Shown: positions 22,990 to 35,500 of the stretch, one piece after another
How the letters are laid out: each line of letters opens with the position of its first letter
Position numbering within the stretch: the stretch's first letter is position 1
Assembly (NCBI RefSeq): GCF_003711515.1
Contig: NW_021167092.1
Coordinates: forward strand, 859,073-923,072
Length of the DNA stretch: 64,000 nt
Reading direction: 5' to 3'
Source of the DNA: Sodiomyces alkalinus F11
Taxonomy: Eukaryota > Ascomycota > Sordariomycetes > Glomerellales > Plectosphaerellaceae
Notes under the pieces: model-generated
Seen by the model: the letters and a program-made list of their open reading frames with translations, nothing else
What the model was told of the DNA's origin: nothing
Database searches by the model: none
Made by a program: the position numbers and the translations under genes

Positions 22990-25770
22990 TCTATACCTAT
23001 AAGGTTACCGGGCCGAAGATACTACTAAAGCGGACTTTACGAAGTATTACTAACGCCGAGTAAGCGGATATAGGCGTATAATAGAAAAAGCCTATTCGAG
23101 GCACCGAAGAGTGTTAGGACCGATAGGATAACGATAACGATACGGCCTTATTATCGTCTCTTAGTTCGGTATAAACACGAATATTATCCGTGGATAATTA
23201 TTTACGGAGGCTTAATATCGAGCGGGCGAGGATCGCTAAACGGTCGGCGAGCTACGCGTTTTCCGACCGTATACGGGAACCGTCCCCGATAACCACTAAG
23301 AATCTATTCGCCCTACTAGCGTATTAGATATAGTAGTAGTAAGAGTTTAACTAGTAGATATAAAGGTAGAATAAGGCTATCCTATAAAGGCTTATCGAAT
23401 AACCGGCGATAAAGCGGGAATATAAGAAGCCACCGGTTTATAACTATAAGACCCTAGGGGAGAACGCGACCGTTACTAAGATTAACGACTACGTATCTGT
23501 GGTTAAGGCCAGGAACCGTTTTCGGGTAAAAGCCCTTATACTCTAGCTAATTAAATAGACTTTAACTAAGCTAGAACGCTTTTACTAAATATCGTGGCGG
23601 AGCTATAAGCGGAAGCTCTTATCGCCTATATAGGACGATTTTAAGGCGTTTATTCGGTGAGAATACTTATCCCGCGATTTATCGTGCTTTTATTACGGGG
23701 GGAGCTATATAAATTACCTATTATTAGCAAGATAACGCTAATAAGATTATTCGAATAATAGGATAACTATTATCGCCTATTAGGGTAAAAGACGTATAGT
23801 AGCGAAGAGCATGTATATAACTACTTTCGATAACTACCCGCACGGTTCTATGATAAGCTTCGCGATCGGCGGGTTAAGCTTAAAGAGGCGTATATAGTAG
23901 CGTAGGAGGCGTAGTTATTTTAGGAGACGTGCTCCCTAAATAATAGGTCTAATAGCCGGAAAAGGTCCTACTCTTACTATTAAAAGGATAACCCGATATA
24001 AAGGGGATAGTATCCGTCCGTTAAACGGTCTGAAAGCACCTTAAAGGGGTAGTAATAAACGACGAAATCTTTATTATTAATAACTACGCCTAGCGCCTAA
24101 AAGACCTTTAGGTTAGATAATCCCTTTAATAAGGAGTATTATAATTATAGTAAAAAGAGATACCGGTCTAAGGTTTATTATAGTAAAGACTATAAGAATG
24201 GCGGTAAGGGCTTAGCGAAGAAAAACGCTAATATAAGTAATATTTAGATTGAGGGGGATTTAGCCCTTAATAACGATATACGGATTACTAAGATCCCTAA
24301 TAGCCCGGGAAACAGATTAGCGTAATATAAAGGGTAAGTATTATATCCGTAAAAGCCCCGAAATAAGTCTTAGTCGGTAAAGTCGCGCGAGGCGTAGCGT
24401 ATAGTATCTAAGAAGGGCGCGAGGTTAAGATTAGCGTTAACCTTAACACGGGTATATAAGTTAATATTATTAGCCCGGTATTAGTAGAATAATTAAAGTT
24501 ATAGCTATTAGGCGGAATCCAGGCCCCGGCTCTAAAAGGTTTTAATAGCTAAGTAACGGGTAGTCGCGGAGTATACGGCTTAGCTTTTTATTTAGTAGAC
24601 TCTAAGGGGAGGCCCTAACTCTTAAAAAAAGTATTTATTTACACGGACCGGCTAAAGGGGTTAAGTTACTTACTATTATCAAATAATAGTATAGGTTAGG
24701 AGAGTATCCTAATAAATATAGTTAGCCGAATATTCGGCCTTAAGCCTCTCTTTATCACGGAACCTAAGGCCTAGGCCTAGGAGGTAGTAAAGTAACGGGC
24801 GAAGGCGTACGTTATATACGTTATTATAACTACCGCTATCGCGGATAACGCCCCGGATATAACGATTCTATTAGTAGACGATAATAAACTATAGCCTAAA
24901 GGTATACGTTTACTTTCTAGCCTATAATAGTTCAAAGATATATTTTCGGAAGAAGTAGCGAGGGAACTACCTCTATTAAAGGACGTAGAATATTCTATTA
25001 ACCTATAAGAGGGGAAGGAGCCCTTGTTTAGGCCCTTATACCCGTTATTACCTACGCAGCTCGAGGAGCTGAAAAAGTATATCGTTAAAGGTATAACGAG
25101 CGGTTAGATTTAGAAATCAACTAGCCTAATAGAGTTATTAGTCTTATTTATACTAAGAAAGGATAGTAGCCTCCGCCTATATATTAACTATTATAGGCTA
25201 AACGCTATCACGATTAAGAACCGGTACCTACTCCTACTAATTATGGAACTACTAGATCGCCTTTCGGGCGCCTAGTACTTTTTAAAGGTTATTATCCAGA
25301 TACCTATTATAGAATCCGGATTAAGAAAGAGGACCGCTAGAAAACCGTATTTAGAATACGGTATAGGTATCTCAAGTATACGGCTATACTACTCGGGTTA
25401 ACGAATACGCCTATAACGTTTTAGGCGTATATTTACTAAGTACTCGCCGGTTTACTTAATATCTACTATATTGTATACCTTAATAATATCCTAATCTACT
25501 CCCGTATAAAGGAGGAATATATAAAGTACCTATAATAAGTCCTTAAAAGGTTATAGTATTACTAACTATATACTAAATTATTAAAGTACGAATTTTATAG
25601 GGACCGGGTAAACTTCTTAGGGTTAATAGTAAGCTATAAGGGTATTACGATAAATCTAGAAAGGGTATAAGCGGTAGCCGACTAGCCGGTGCTAGAATCC
25701 TTTAGGGATATATAACTCTTCCTAGGATTGGTGAATTTTTATAGGAGATTTATCGAGGGGTACTTAAGGA
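22990..25770 (+). pseudogene. B2 gag-pol, 3' truncated and decayed
   Basis: Gag spans roughly 23000-24300 and is rich in Arg/Lys and RIP stops; I could not fix its start or zinc knuckle. From 24400 a protease region is followed by the segment DNAPDITILLVDDNKL (24850-24890), then reverse transcriptase: [13 protein letters not shown] near 25170, GIGISSIRLYYSG in a shifted frame, and the catalytic motif as YLNNILIYS near 25480 (two Asp expected). The frame ends after a FLGLVNFYRRFIEGYL-like segment at 25770, in RNase H. Confidence 0.65.
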
Positions 25771-25789
25771 AGAACCTAGAAACCGAGGT

Positions 25790-28700
25790 AATAACGCCTA
25801 TATAGTCCCCGTCTAGGGTAAAAGGGGGTCCCTGCCTAAGAATTTATCTCCACGGTCTATTAAAGGGGTTTTATGGTTAATATAGCCGATACGCGGTCCC
25901 TTATCTCTATTAGGTCCCCTACGGGAATAGTGTATAAGCCTATTTAGTTCCTAGTAAGCCTCGTTATCTGTAAGGAGGAGGGGAGATAGGATAACATCCT
26001 CACGATATATTCATAAGGTCTCCTATAGGAATAGTATATAGACCTATATAGTCCCCGGATAGTCTTATCTTAAAGTAGGTGTCGACGAGTTCGTCGGGGA
26101 TATTCTATTTCGGCTCCTAAGTATTCTCCTTATCGCTATAGCCCGCCTATTTACTTAGGTACTAGCGCCGTTTACCTTAGTATCAGTAGTCTAGGATAGC
26201 TTCGACCTCGTACTTATGCGATTCTAGTTCGACGTCGACTATAGGTGGTTCCGGTTATAACCTATCGCGGGACCTCTATAGTTTTAGCAGGGAAACCGGG
26301 AATACGTTATAAATCCTTATACCTTTTAGCAGCGCTAACTAGTAAGCTAGGCTATATATACTAACGACCTTAGTTACCTTATACGGACTAATAAACTTAT
26401 CGTTGAGCTTTTGCGAGGGTCTCTTCTATCGGATATTCTTCGTGGATAGTAAGATATACTCGCCCACCTTAGAAGAGCGCTAGGCACGGCCGTTATTATA
26501 ATACCGTTCGTAGGAGGCCTACGCCCTCCTAATAAGGTCCGAAATAGACCGGCGCTAGGCTATAAGGTGCTCCGCACGGCGCTTAGCCCCGGCGGTATAA
26601 ATCTCGCCTACCCTCGGGAGCTATACATTATTAAGACCTCGGGGGTTATAACCTATTAACGTATCAGATAGGGTATAACGTATCGCAGAATACCACGCTA
26701 TAATATAGGTAAATTCTGCTAACTGTAACCGGTTAACCTAGTTATCCTATTCCTACGAGCAGAATACCCGAAGATAGTGCTCGAGATTCTGATTCTATCG
26801 CTCCATCTATCTATCCGTCTACAGGTACTACGCTATAGATAGGCGTCTTATAATGCCGAGGCAGCGATATAAGGTTACCTAAAAACGACTCGTAAATAAT
26901 ACTCTGCGATCGGATATAATACTGTTAGGTAGACTAAAGGTGCGGACAACGTGGTGCTATGAGGACTTAGCTAACCCTTCTACTATTAGGCCACTACTTA
27001 AGGGGATATAAATCGAGTACTTTGTTAGGCGGTATACTACTATAAGGATAGCGTCCCTTTTTCTATCTATAGTCGCGTTATAAACCGGCGGTAGGCCCGT
27101 GATAAAGTTAATAGATATCTCTATAAAGGGGCGCTAAGGCACTAGGAGATTCGCTAGTTCGCTATAAGGCTTATAGTGCCGCGGCTTAGTACGCTAATAG
27201 ATAGTATAGGTAGACATAAACTACCAGATATCCCTAGGCAAATAATCCTAAAAGTAGAAGTCCGAAATCCTCTTAATAGTCCTCGTGACCCTATAGTACC
27301 CCATACTAGGTCTATTATAGAAACACTGCAGAACCTTTTATTGGAGGCTAGAGTGGTCTAGCACGAAAACGCGATTCTTAAAATAAAGGATACTACTACT
27401 CCTAGACTAATATCCGTACGTGGTACCGGTACAGTAGGCCTTACGCTATCTAGTATAAAAAGGGTTATCCGCTTACGCCTCTACTACCTCTTCTAGTAAG
27501 GTAAGGGAATTAAGAGCGGGAAAAACAGGGTTAGACTTAGGGGCAGTATAGGAACCACGCTAGTCCCCGATAAGGCCTAAAATAAAATACCTCGATATAG
27601 ACTCTGAAAAAAGATTATCCGCTTACGTCTTAATTACCTTTTCCGGTAAGATAGAAGGAGCGGGAATAGCGCGGGTATTATACTAGGTCCTATATAGGCC
27701 TAAGGCAGAACGCTTCGAAGAGGACTCTAGAAAAAGATTATCCGCTTGTATCTTAACTATTAAGATAGGAGGAGCGGGCTCTAAAAGGTCTTCCGCTTAC
27801 GCCTCGACTACTAAGGTAGGAGGAGCGGGAAAATTATAACTGGGACTATTACGGGAACCACGCTAGTCCCCGATATACCCTATAACGAAACGCTTCGAAA
27901 AAGACTCTACCGCCTTAGCCCGGTTAGTAACTAGGGCGCGCTTATAGGGCATATATTAGGGCTTTCTTAATAGCCTATCCGCGGAGTTTAATATCCCCGG
28001 GCGGTGCCGAATCTTAAAATTAAACGGGGCGAGCTCCTTAAGCCACCGTGCGTGCTGCCCCTTAAGCTTCGGCTTATCTAATAGGTGACGGTGGTTTAAA
28101 GAGTCTATTAGGACCACCACAGGGCTTTAACTATAGGCTACGTAGTGTCGCCACGTGCGAAAAGACTTAATAATAGCTATAAGCTCTAAGTCGGGCGTAC
28201 TATAATTAAGCTTAGCCCCACGCAGCTTATAGGATATAAACGCGATAGGTCTCTATAGCCTATCCTCGAGCTAACTAATAATAGCACTAATAGTAAAAGC
28301 AGAAGTATCTAGCTCGATACGTATCGGTAGAGTAGGATTACAATACCTTAGGACTAGCGCTTTCTAGAATAGTAGCTTTATTTCCTCGAACACGGCCTAG
28401 GCCTACTAGGAGAGTATAAGGACCCCGGCGTGCCCCCTAATAGGGCCCCCTGTGTGGCACCCTTTAAGATAGTCTATAAGAGGGGCGGCCACTATAGAGT
28501 AGTTCTTAATAAAGCGTCTATAAAAACCCGTAAAGTCTAGAAAGACCTATATCTTCTTAACACTATTAGAAAGCTCCTAGTCGCGGATAGCCTTAACGCG
28601 GGATAGGTCTATACGTACCCTATCTAGGCTATAGATAAACCCGAGGAATTCCACGTTTTTAGTCTTAAACTTATACTTATCGGGGTTAGTATACAGGGAC

Positions 28701-31447
28701 CACTACTTAAGCCTAGTAAGGACCTCGTAGATATATACTTAGTGGGTAGCTAAGTCTTTACTATAGATAAGAATATTATCGAGGTAGACTATATAGATAG
28801 TATCGATAAAACCCGTTAACGCTTAATTAATATAGCGTTAGAAGCTCGCTAGCATATTAGTAAGACCGAACGGTATAATAAGGTATTCGTAGTGGCCGTA
28901 TTTCGTGCGGAACGCTATCTTCTATTTATTACCTGCCCGTATACGAAGCCGATAGTATATATCCTTAAGGTCTAGCTTAGTGTAGTACTACGCCGATAAT
29001 AACCGATCTAAGATTTCGTAGATAAGGGGGAGAGGGGTGCGATCCTTAATAGTCACTTTATTTAATCCTCTGTAATTAACATAAAGACGTAGCTTACTAT
29101 CCTTCTTAGGGATAAACAGGATAGGGGTACCGGCTAGACTAGTAGACGGCCTAATCTAGCCCTTCGTAACGGCGTCCTATAGATACAAGCGTAATACCTC
29201 GAGCTCTTATACGGCGAGGGGGTAAATAGGACCGTAGGGAGGCTTCTTCCCTTCCTCGAACTTACTAGCGTAGTCCAATTACTAGTACGTTAGTAGCGTC
29301 CCGGCGTTTTCGACGTTAAAAATATTAGAGAAGTCTTAATACTATTCTGGTAGCACGGGGGTGGCCGCTAAGTCCCCGTTTAGGCTAGGGTAGGCCCTAT
29401 CTCTTAAGAATTTATCTTTATACGCTACTAAAGGGTTTTCTAGGCTAATAAGGCTAATATAGCCGATACGAGGAACTCCCGTGGAACCTATATAGGTTAG
29501 AGTAAGGATAGACTTAGCTTATATAACTGCCTTATATAGCTCTCTTAGGGATATAACCACGCCTAGCTCTATATAGCATAAGAGATAGGTCTACGTGCGG
29601 CACTACTAATCGACGTTAGGGTTAATAGCTATAAGCCACGGCCTCTCTAGGATAATTTTCGCGCCCGTGAGATTTATAATATAGAACTCGGCGCGTTATA
29701 CCCTCTTTTAACCCTAATAGTCTATCACGACGATAATCCTATAAGTGGACCCGAGAGCTATCTTCGTTTATCCTTCTGTAATCTAGGACACTAGGACCGG
29801 GGACCCCTTAGAGACCTAACTAGGTCCTAAGAGGGACCGATCTAAAACGTTAATATCGGCGTCTCTGTTAAGGAGAGCCGATATCTATACCTATTCCCTA
29901 CCTCGGCGAAGGGAAACGCATGCCTTTACCGGTATAGTAGTAGTAAAGGGGGTTACTAGAGGTGGGTATTATCCTTAGGGCACCTTACCCGTAATATAGC
30001 CGACTATAAGACACGACGTGGATACCGGTTAGGTATTCGGGTTACTATTACTTAAGCGTCGCTCGGTATAAGGGCTAGGGTATATAGTGGTATAATGCCC
30101 CTTTTAGTTATAGTTATAGTAAGTAATAGAATCGAGGTACGATAACAGTTTAGGGCGTATAGGGTAACTAGGAGCGGGAGCGGGCGTAGAAGTAGGCGTA
30201 GAAGTAGGAATAGAAGCAGGGGCAGGAGTAGGGGTATAAGGAGGGTTAGGGGCACGCGAGCGGTAGCGGCGTTATTAGGTAGCGGACTAGAACTCTATCC
30301 GAGCGCTGGCTAGTCCGTTAGTAACGGTTAAGGCCTTAGCCCTACGATAGGCCGGGGCTAGGTCCTAATAATCCTTAGGGCCCCCTATAGACACTACGTG
30401 GTGCCGGATAGATAGGAGCACCGTCGTTAATACTATCTAAATCCTTTATTAGTCTAGGAGCTCGCCCGGTAGTTCTAACTCTAGGGCTTCCTACCGTTAT
30501 ATAAACTTAGCGTAGGACTCCCCCTCTTTTTAGAATAAGATAGGCTCGCTTTATATCTATACCGCTACCTTTTATAGGCGGGTATCGTTATTATCGACCT
30601 ATTAGGATAATTAGGCCTATAGGGTAGCCTAGCTAACTCTATTAGAGTTATTATTATACTTATACCGTAGTTTAGCCTACTAGCGTTCCTTAAGGTGATA
30701 GGGGAGGTATAATATAACGAAGTAGTTCTTCGCAGCGTCCGTGGGAAAGGATTAAGAATCTAGGTCGAACCGTTAGTTAGTCTCCTAAATAAACGTGCGA
30801 TACTTAGCTAAGGATACGCTATCCTATTTAGGTAGGGGGAAATTAAACTTAGCCTAGGTGGCGAGTGGCGGACCCGTGTATAGAGGACGTCGTGGACACG
30901 TTATAAATATACTAGGAACCCGTTAGAGTCGCGATAATACGGCCCCGGGGTTCGGCTATACGGCGGTAGGTGATATCGGCCGGGTAAGGATTAATAGCGG
31001 CGGAATAGTAATAGTGGCGGCGGTAGTATCCGCCTCTAGCTTAGTAAGGTACGCGAGCTTACGTTTACGGTAGTTCTATACCTTTATCTATTTAACGCGT
31101 TCGTCTAATTATTTATCCGTTAGTATAGCTAGGTTAACGTCTATATACGGGGGCAGATTAGGGTTATACGCCTATCCTATTATGGTTATAGAAGGAACGG
31201 GGACGGTAATAGGGGTAAAGGTAGTAGTAGAGGTAGTGTTAGCGATAGGAGTAGGTGCGGGGGTAGGAATAGGTGCCGGTATAGTAGTAAAGGTAGGAGT
31301 AGTATTAGTTCCCGGCGTGTTCCTATTATATTCCTTATTAGCGTCCTTTATAAAGGCGGTCTCGCTATCACGGAGCTATCGCTTAAATTAATTAGCAGCC
31401 TTATTAAAATCGAAGGTAGGATTATTTATTTCGTGATAGTTAGATAT
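25790..31447 (-). pseudogene. A3 gag-pro-pol, decayed
   Basis: Inferred start ATA at 31447, homologous to A1 4235. Gag Pro/Ala-rich region near 31180-31390, protease near 29840-29860 (catalytic Asp reads Asn), reverse transcriptase about 28600-29120 with YLDN in the catalytic motif near 28775, tandem linker 27470-27910, integrase about 26280-27400, chromodomain about 26090-26200, then the conserved C-terminal extension. Stops are of RIP type throughout. The same Asn in the reverse transcriptase motif of all three A copies suggests a shared parent state or parallel RIP. Confidence 0.8.
27470..27910 (-). repeat. Tandem repeat linker (A3)
   Basis: Several units of the RNase H-integrase linker repeat, each with the reverse complement of the ETQAD motif (near 27470, 27600, 27740 and 27785). 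Copy number and spacing differ from A1. Confidence 0.6.
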
Positions 31448-31501
31448 CTTAATAACTCTCCTGAACGGTCTTCGCGCCCTTAAAGAGTAGAGCGATTAAA
31501 A

Positions 31502-31855
31502 TAGTAAATAAGTAATCGTAAAGAGTAAAAAGTTAGGGTTAAGTAAGGAACCAGGTATAATTATGATAGGATTATAATAGGGTTAGAATATAGGTATAGC
31601 TAAAGAGATAGATTAATCGCTAGCCTCCCCCTTTAAAGGGGAGGCTCCTCCGCTCCTTGAGACTATATTCCGCTGCTCTTCGAGGACTGCTTATTTGCTT
31701 TCTCGAGGGCTACCTTATTTACTTCGAGGGATTATTCTGTTTACTATATAATAACTGCTTTATTTATACCTCGAGGGGTCTTAGACTAGGCGGGCCTGGA
31801 CCCCTATAGGTTTATACTAGGGACCTATTATAACCACTGCTATAGGCACCTTATA
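31502..31855 (-). repeat. 5' LTR of A3
   Basis: 354 bp in reverse orientation; the outer end reads TATAAGGTGCC in the element direction. No matching duplication can be tested because the other end of A3 is lost. Confidence 0.85.
31622..31646. repeat. Perfect palindrome in A LTR
   Basis: Arms AGCCTCCCC (31622-31630) and GGGGAGGCT (31638-31646) around CTTTAAA. All five A-family LTRs keep it with few changes, although RIP altered much around it. It should form a strong RNA hairpin in the LTR transcript, next to the proposed self-priming segment. Confidence 0.75.
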
Positions 31856-32011
31856 TGGACGTAGCGGCTATATAATCTCTTCGCTATAGCCACCCTTAAG
31901 TTTATTCTCTAGGTCCTCTAAATATTCTATCCGGACTCCCTCTAGCTATTTTTACTATAACCGTTCCCGTATATCTATCACGCCTACCTAGGACCTAAAT
32001 ATCTAGAATTT

Positions 32012-32083
32012 AGGGGGATAGCGTAGGTGGTAGACACGCCTAATGGCTGTGTAAGGCCGTGGGTTCGAATCCTACTCCCCTTA
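32012..32083 (+). tRNA. tRNA-like sequence, atypical or decayed
   Basis: The acceptor arms pair seven of seven (AGGGGGA with TCCCCTT, one G-T pair) with discriminator A. The D stem GCGT/ACGC closes a loop with GG, and the T arm GTGGG-TTCGAAT-CCTAC is standard. The polymerase III A box (TAGCGTAGGTGG, 32019-32030) and B box (GGTTCGAATCC, 32062-32072) match the consensus. The anticodon arm is about four bases short (32040-32058), so no anticodon can be assigned; the GGTAGACACGC part recalls tRNA-Leu. A TTTT run follows at 32098. It may be a decayed tRNA or the head of a tRNA-derived SINE. Confidence 0.5.
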
Positions 32084-32085
32084 AT

Positions 32086-32113
32086 CGTGCGCGAATCTTT
32101 TAATTCGCGCGCG
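32086..32113 (+). other. Strong hairpin directly after tRNA-like sequence
   Basis: GCGCGAAT (32089-32096) pairs with ATTCGCGC (32103-32110) around CTTTTA; the stem extends to 11 pairs with one G-T. The loop holds the T run. A second hairpin, CCCCG/CGGGG, lies at 32146-32161. Confidence 0.6.
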
Positions 32114-32217
32114 ACCTACCCGGAGCTCCTGCACGTTATAGGGGTCCCCGTATATTCGGGGAGATATTTATCAGCTTACGCGATAATAAGTGGAACTATA
32201 CTAACTCCTTATAGTAT

Positions 32218-32243
32218 ATACCCTCCTTATAGGGGGAGGGTAT
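32218..32243 (+). other. Hairpin of 9 bp
   Basis: ATACCCTCC (32218-32226) pairs with GGAGGGTAT (32235-32243) over an 8-base loop. It is the third stem in 160 bases, in DNA where RIP should have broken pairing. Confidence 0.55.
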
Positions 32244-32520
32244 TTACCTATTATGCGTAATTAAGCGCACCTATATATATACACACTACTACGATCGGAC
32301 TATATAAGCTAAGGCACTTTATAGAGTGCGTAACCTAATAAGATAATTCCCGGCATAATAAGAGACCTAGACCGTTATAGCCTGAGGAAGCTATTTATAA
32401 GGATTTATCTTTACTATTAATAGTTTTATATAAATAGACTAGTTAACTCGTTATAGGGTTAGTCCCTTTTATATACTCGCGCTATAGCTTTAGGGCTGTA
32501 TACGTGTATTAAAATTAAAA
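32244..32520 (-). other. Probable 3' end of Copia D1, TATA box on minus strand
   Basis: No reading frame. TATAAAAGG on the minus strand (32465-32473) is a likely LTR promoter box, since this is where the 3' LTR of D1 should be. The LTR ends could not be set. Confidence 0.35.
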
Positions 32521-35500
32521 AAGAATCTCGAACTTCTCGCTATATAACGGTTTTATCAGGCCGTCTACGACTATTTCCGCGCTCGCTATATATATTACGA
32601 GTATTTAGCCTTATTCCTTTACTTACTATACCTAGTAGCCGTGGGTATCTACGTAGCAGAGGCGCGTTATTAACGTGCTAATCTCTTAATTAACTAACCG
32701 AATCGTTTAGTTATTATCGTATAGGACCCTTAATTTCGGATTATGAAATTCTACTCCTATACTGAGTAATAGCCATTATATAAAGATACCCTCCTTTATA
32801 TCTTATACTAATGCTATTAGCTCTGCTTCGGTTATTAACATTATAACCGTATCTTACTTATTAGCACGTTACGCGATAGTTGCTCTAAGTAAGCGTATTA
32901 AAAACGCTTAAATACTTTTTCGATTAAGGGTACTATCGGTAAGGAGGCGTTAGTATAGATTCTAATAGTATCGCTACCACTTAGTTCTACTATAAACGAT
33001 TAGTATTAGTTAGATAGAGGATTAGATAATCGGCGGCCTTATAGTATATCGGCCCTGGATTATTATTAAAGCGGTATAGCCGTAATACTATAAACGCGAT
33101 ATTAGGCCGTGATATTATAGCGGAGTGTAGTATAGACCCTATCTTCCGTTAATGGCTTTTAATATCCGTGGTGGTCCTTAAATAGGGTAGTAGTTCTACG
33201 ATCTTAATTAGATACGTTAGGCAATAGTTACTACTCTGCTTACTAATACTATTTAGATTTGACAGGCGTTCTAACTTAGCTAAGTAATCGCGTTACGATA
33301 ACCAGATCTTACGTGTAGTATAGTTATAAATAGCCTTAATACTAAGGAACTACTATAAAGGATCGCTACTTTATATATTATAGTAGCGTTATAGGTTCTT
33401 AATAGCCTCATTTATCTATATCTTATAGTATTCCTAATAAGTAATAATAATATAGTCGACGTAGAAGAATAGGATTAAACCACGATATAGGAAGTGATAA
33501 GATTCCTACGATACAATCTAGAAGCCGTCCGCTAATAGGATAGCCGAAAAATGCTTTTACTAGAGTAGTAAGGACTCCTTAAGCCTATATAACGCATTTT
33601 GTAGGTGTAAAAGCCTCCTAGGGGCCGGAAGGCATAGCGTCGGGTATATAACGATAGTATAGAGGAGGGGCGTATATATAAACCCGTTTATAACGTTAAA
33701 TTATAATATCGTAAGGTTAAAACGGGCGGCGATTACTATTAACGCGCGAAATAAATATCCGCCTAATATAGCTATGATCGTTTCCTTAAAGGAGTATTAA
33801 TATTACTAATCTTCTCGTGCTACTAGCCTTACGTTCAATTTATATACATAACTATACTTATCGAATTTATATATTATTACCTATCGGAATAGGTAGCCGT
33901 AAGGGTATAAGGGTATATCCCGAGGGCTTTTCGGAGGACGAGGGATATTTTTATAATAAATCTTCGAGGCTAAGGCCGCCGGGGCTATACTTCCCGACGC
34001 TACTATCGGGGCCGTGGATTCGAGTAGTAACGATAAACTCCGTTATAGTATAGTAGGAGTAGTCCTTTTCAACCGTAATTTAGTTAGCGGAATCTTATCT
34101 AAGGTACGTATATTTAGGGTATAGCGGCTACTATTAAATATAGCTACCTAACTATCTCTTTACTAGCTATCCCCTTACTAAATAAGTCGCGCTTCTTTAT
34201 TTAATAGGAGCCCTATAGATATATCTATAGGGGTATTATTGCACCGTCTTCCTTTATGCCGGAACCCTATAGCCGTAACCGTAGCGGTATCACGATTTCC
34301 TAATATAACGGCTACTATTAGCCCTATAACCGATAATAGGGTTACTAATAGAGAGGTAAGTAGTGGACTAGGTGGTTATGGACGGTAATTAGATAATATA
34401 CTAGCTTACTCACGCTGTTTATAATCTAAATCTGATTTATTAGCCATTTCCACCCCCTTATAGCCGGGTATTACGGATTATAACCTCGGCGATACTAAGG
34501 AAGGGGATCCGGGGGCTTTGTATTCTTACCCCGGTAAGGGTAAAGGCATATTACGTTTAAAATAATAAGTTATATAAGGATAGGGTCCTTAGCTTATACG
34601 TCTATAAACGGCCGTGAATCTCTAGCTCTCTTTTACTTAATTTAACTAATTAGGCCTTCTAGTTACTCCTTAGTTAATTAACGGAGGTTATCCTTAAAGG
34701 CGTTAATATCGCCGTCGAAGAAGGCGCGCGCGTTTATTAAAATCCACGTCACGTATGCGAATAACGCGGTTATAACGGCGTAGGCCGGGCACCTAGATAC
34801 GGATGATATTAGTGGAATCGTAGCCGATGAAGTAGGCGATATAGGTGCAAGGAGTGATACGATTTAACAGCTTATTAGCACCTTTTTAGGCGTCCTTGGT
34901 TATTACGTACGCCTTATAGTCGTAGGCTTGAAGATATAATAAATAATAAAATCGGCTTCCTTTTGAAGAGAACCTTATATAGCGTTTTCTAATCCGTATT
35001 ATTATACTGTCTTTATAGCGTGCGGTTATAGACGTACGTAGCCGTGGGAATAGCCTTAGGCTATATAAACGGCGGTAGTTTTACGTGGATATTTATCGCA
35101 CGACCTTTTAAGATTACCACAGTAATAGTATATTCGGCACTCCTGTTCTATGCTTAAGTATTAGTGGTAGATGCCGCTAAAAGAATACCCTTTTAGCGTA
35201 GGAATTAGGCGGTATCGTGGGAGGAAGTTAGCTCGTTATTAGCCTAGAAAACACGTAACTTATAGGCGGATTAATAGTCTATCTAGGCGAGGAATTCCTT
35301 AATTGTTAGAAGGATATCCGCTACTAGTTTACTCTTCATAACGTAGGTGGCTGTAAAGCCACTATAAAGGTCGGTGAAAAATAGAAACCGGGAATCCCTA
35401 TTAGACGTTTATTTAATATTCGAGAAATTAATCGTCTACTATTCTTCTGCCTAGGTTAGCGCCGTATAAGGGTGCCTAGTAATATACCGTTTTATCTTTA

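Larger units (their letters stand above)
22756..25770 (+). mobile_element. Ty3/Gypsy element B2, 3' truncated
   Basis: Starts with a short LTR and carries gag, protease and reverse transcriptase of the same family as B1. It ends in the RNase H region at a junction with A3 (25768-25790). No 3' LTR. The B2 LTR lies inside the 3' LTR of C, so B2 inserted after C. Confidence 0.7.
25780..31855 (-). mobile_element. Ty3/Gypsy element A3, 3' truncated
   Basis: 5' LTR at 31502-31855, gag-pol running leftward to the post-chromodomain extension, then an abrupt stop against B2. The antisense frame and 3' LTR of the family are missing. Confidence 0.8.

Noticed and set aside
27176..27361. Plus-strand open frame of 61 codons
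   Set aside because: Opposite the integrase of A3.
32218..32243. Bacterial-type terminator hairpin
   Set aside because: The context is eukaryotic and there is no adjoining T run; listed only as a hairpin.
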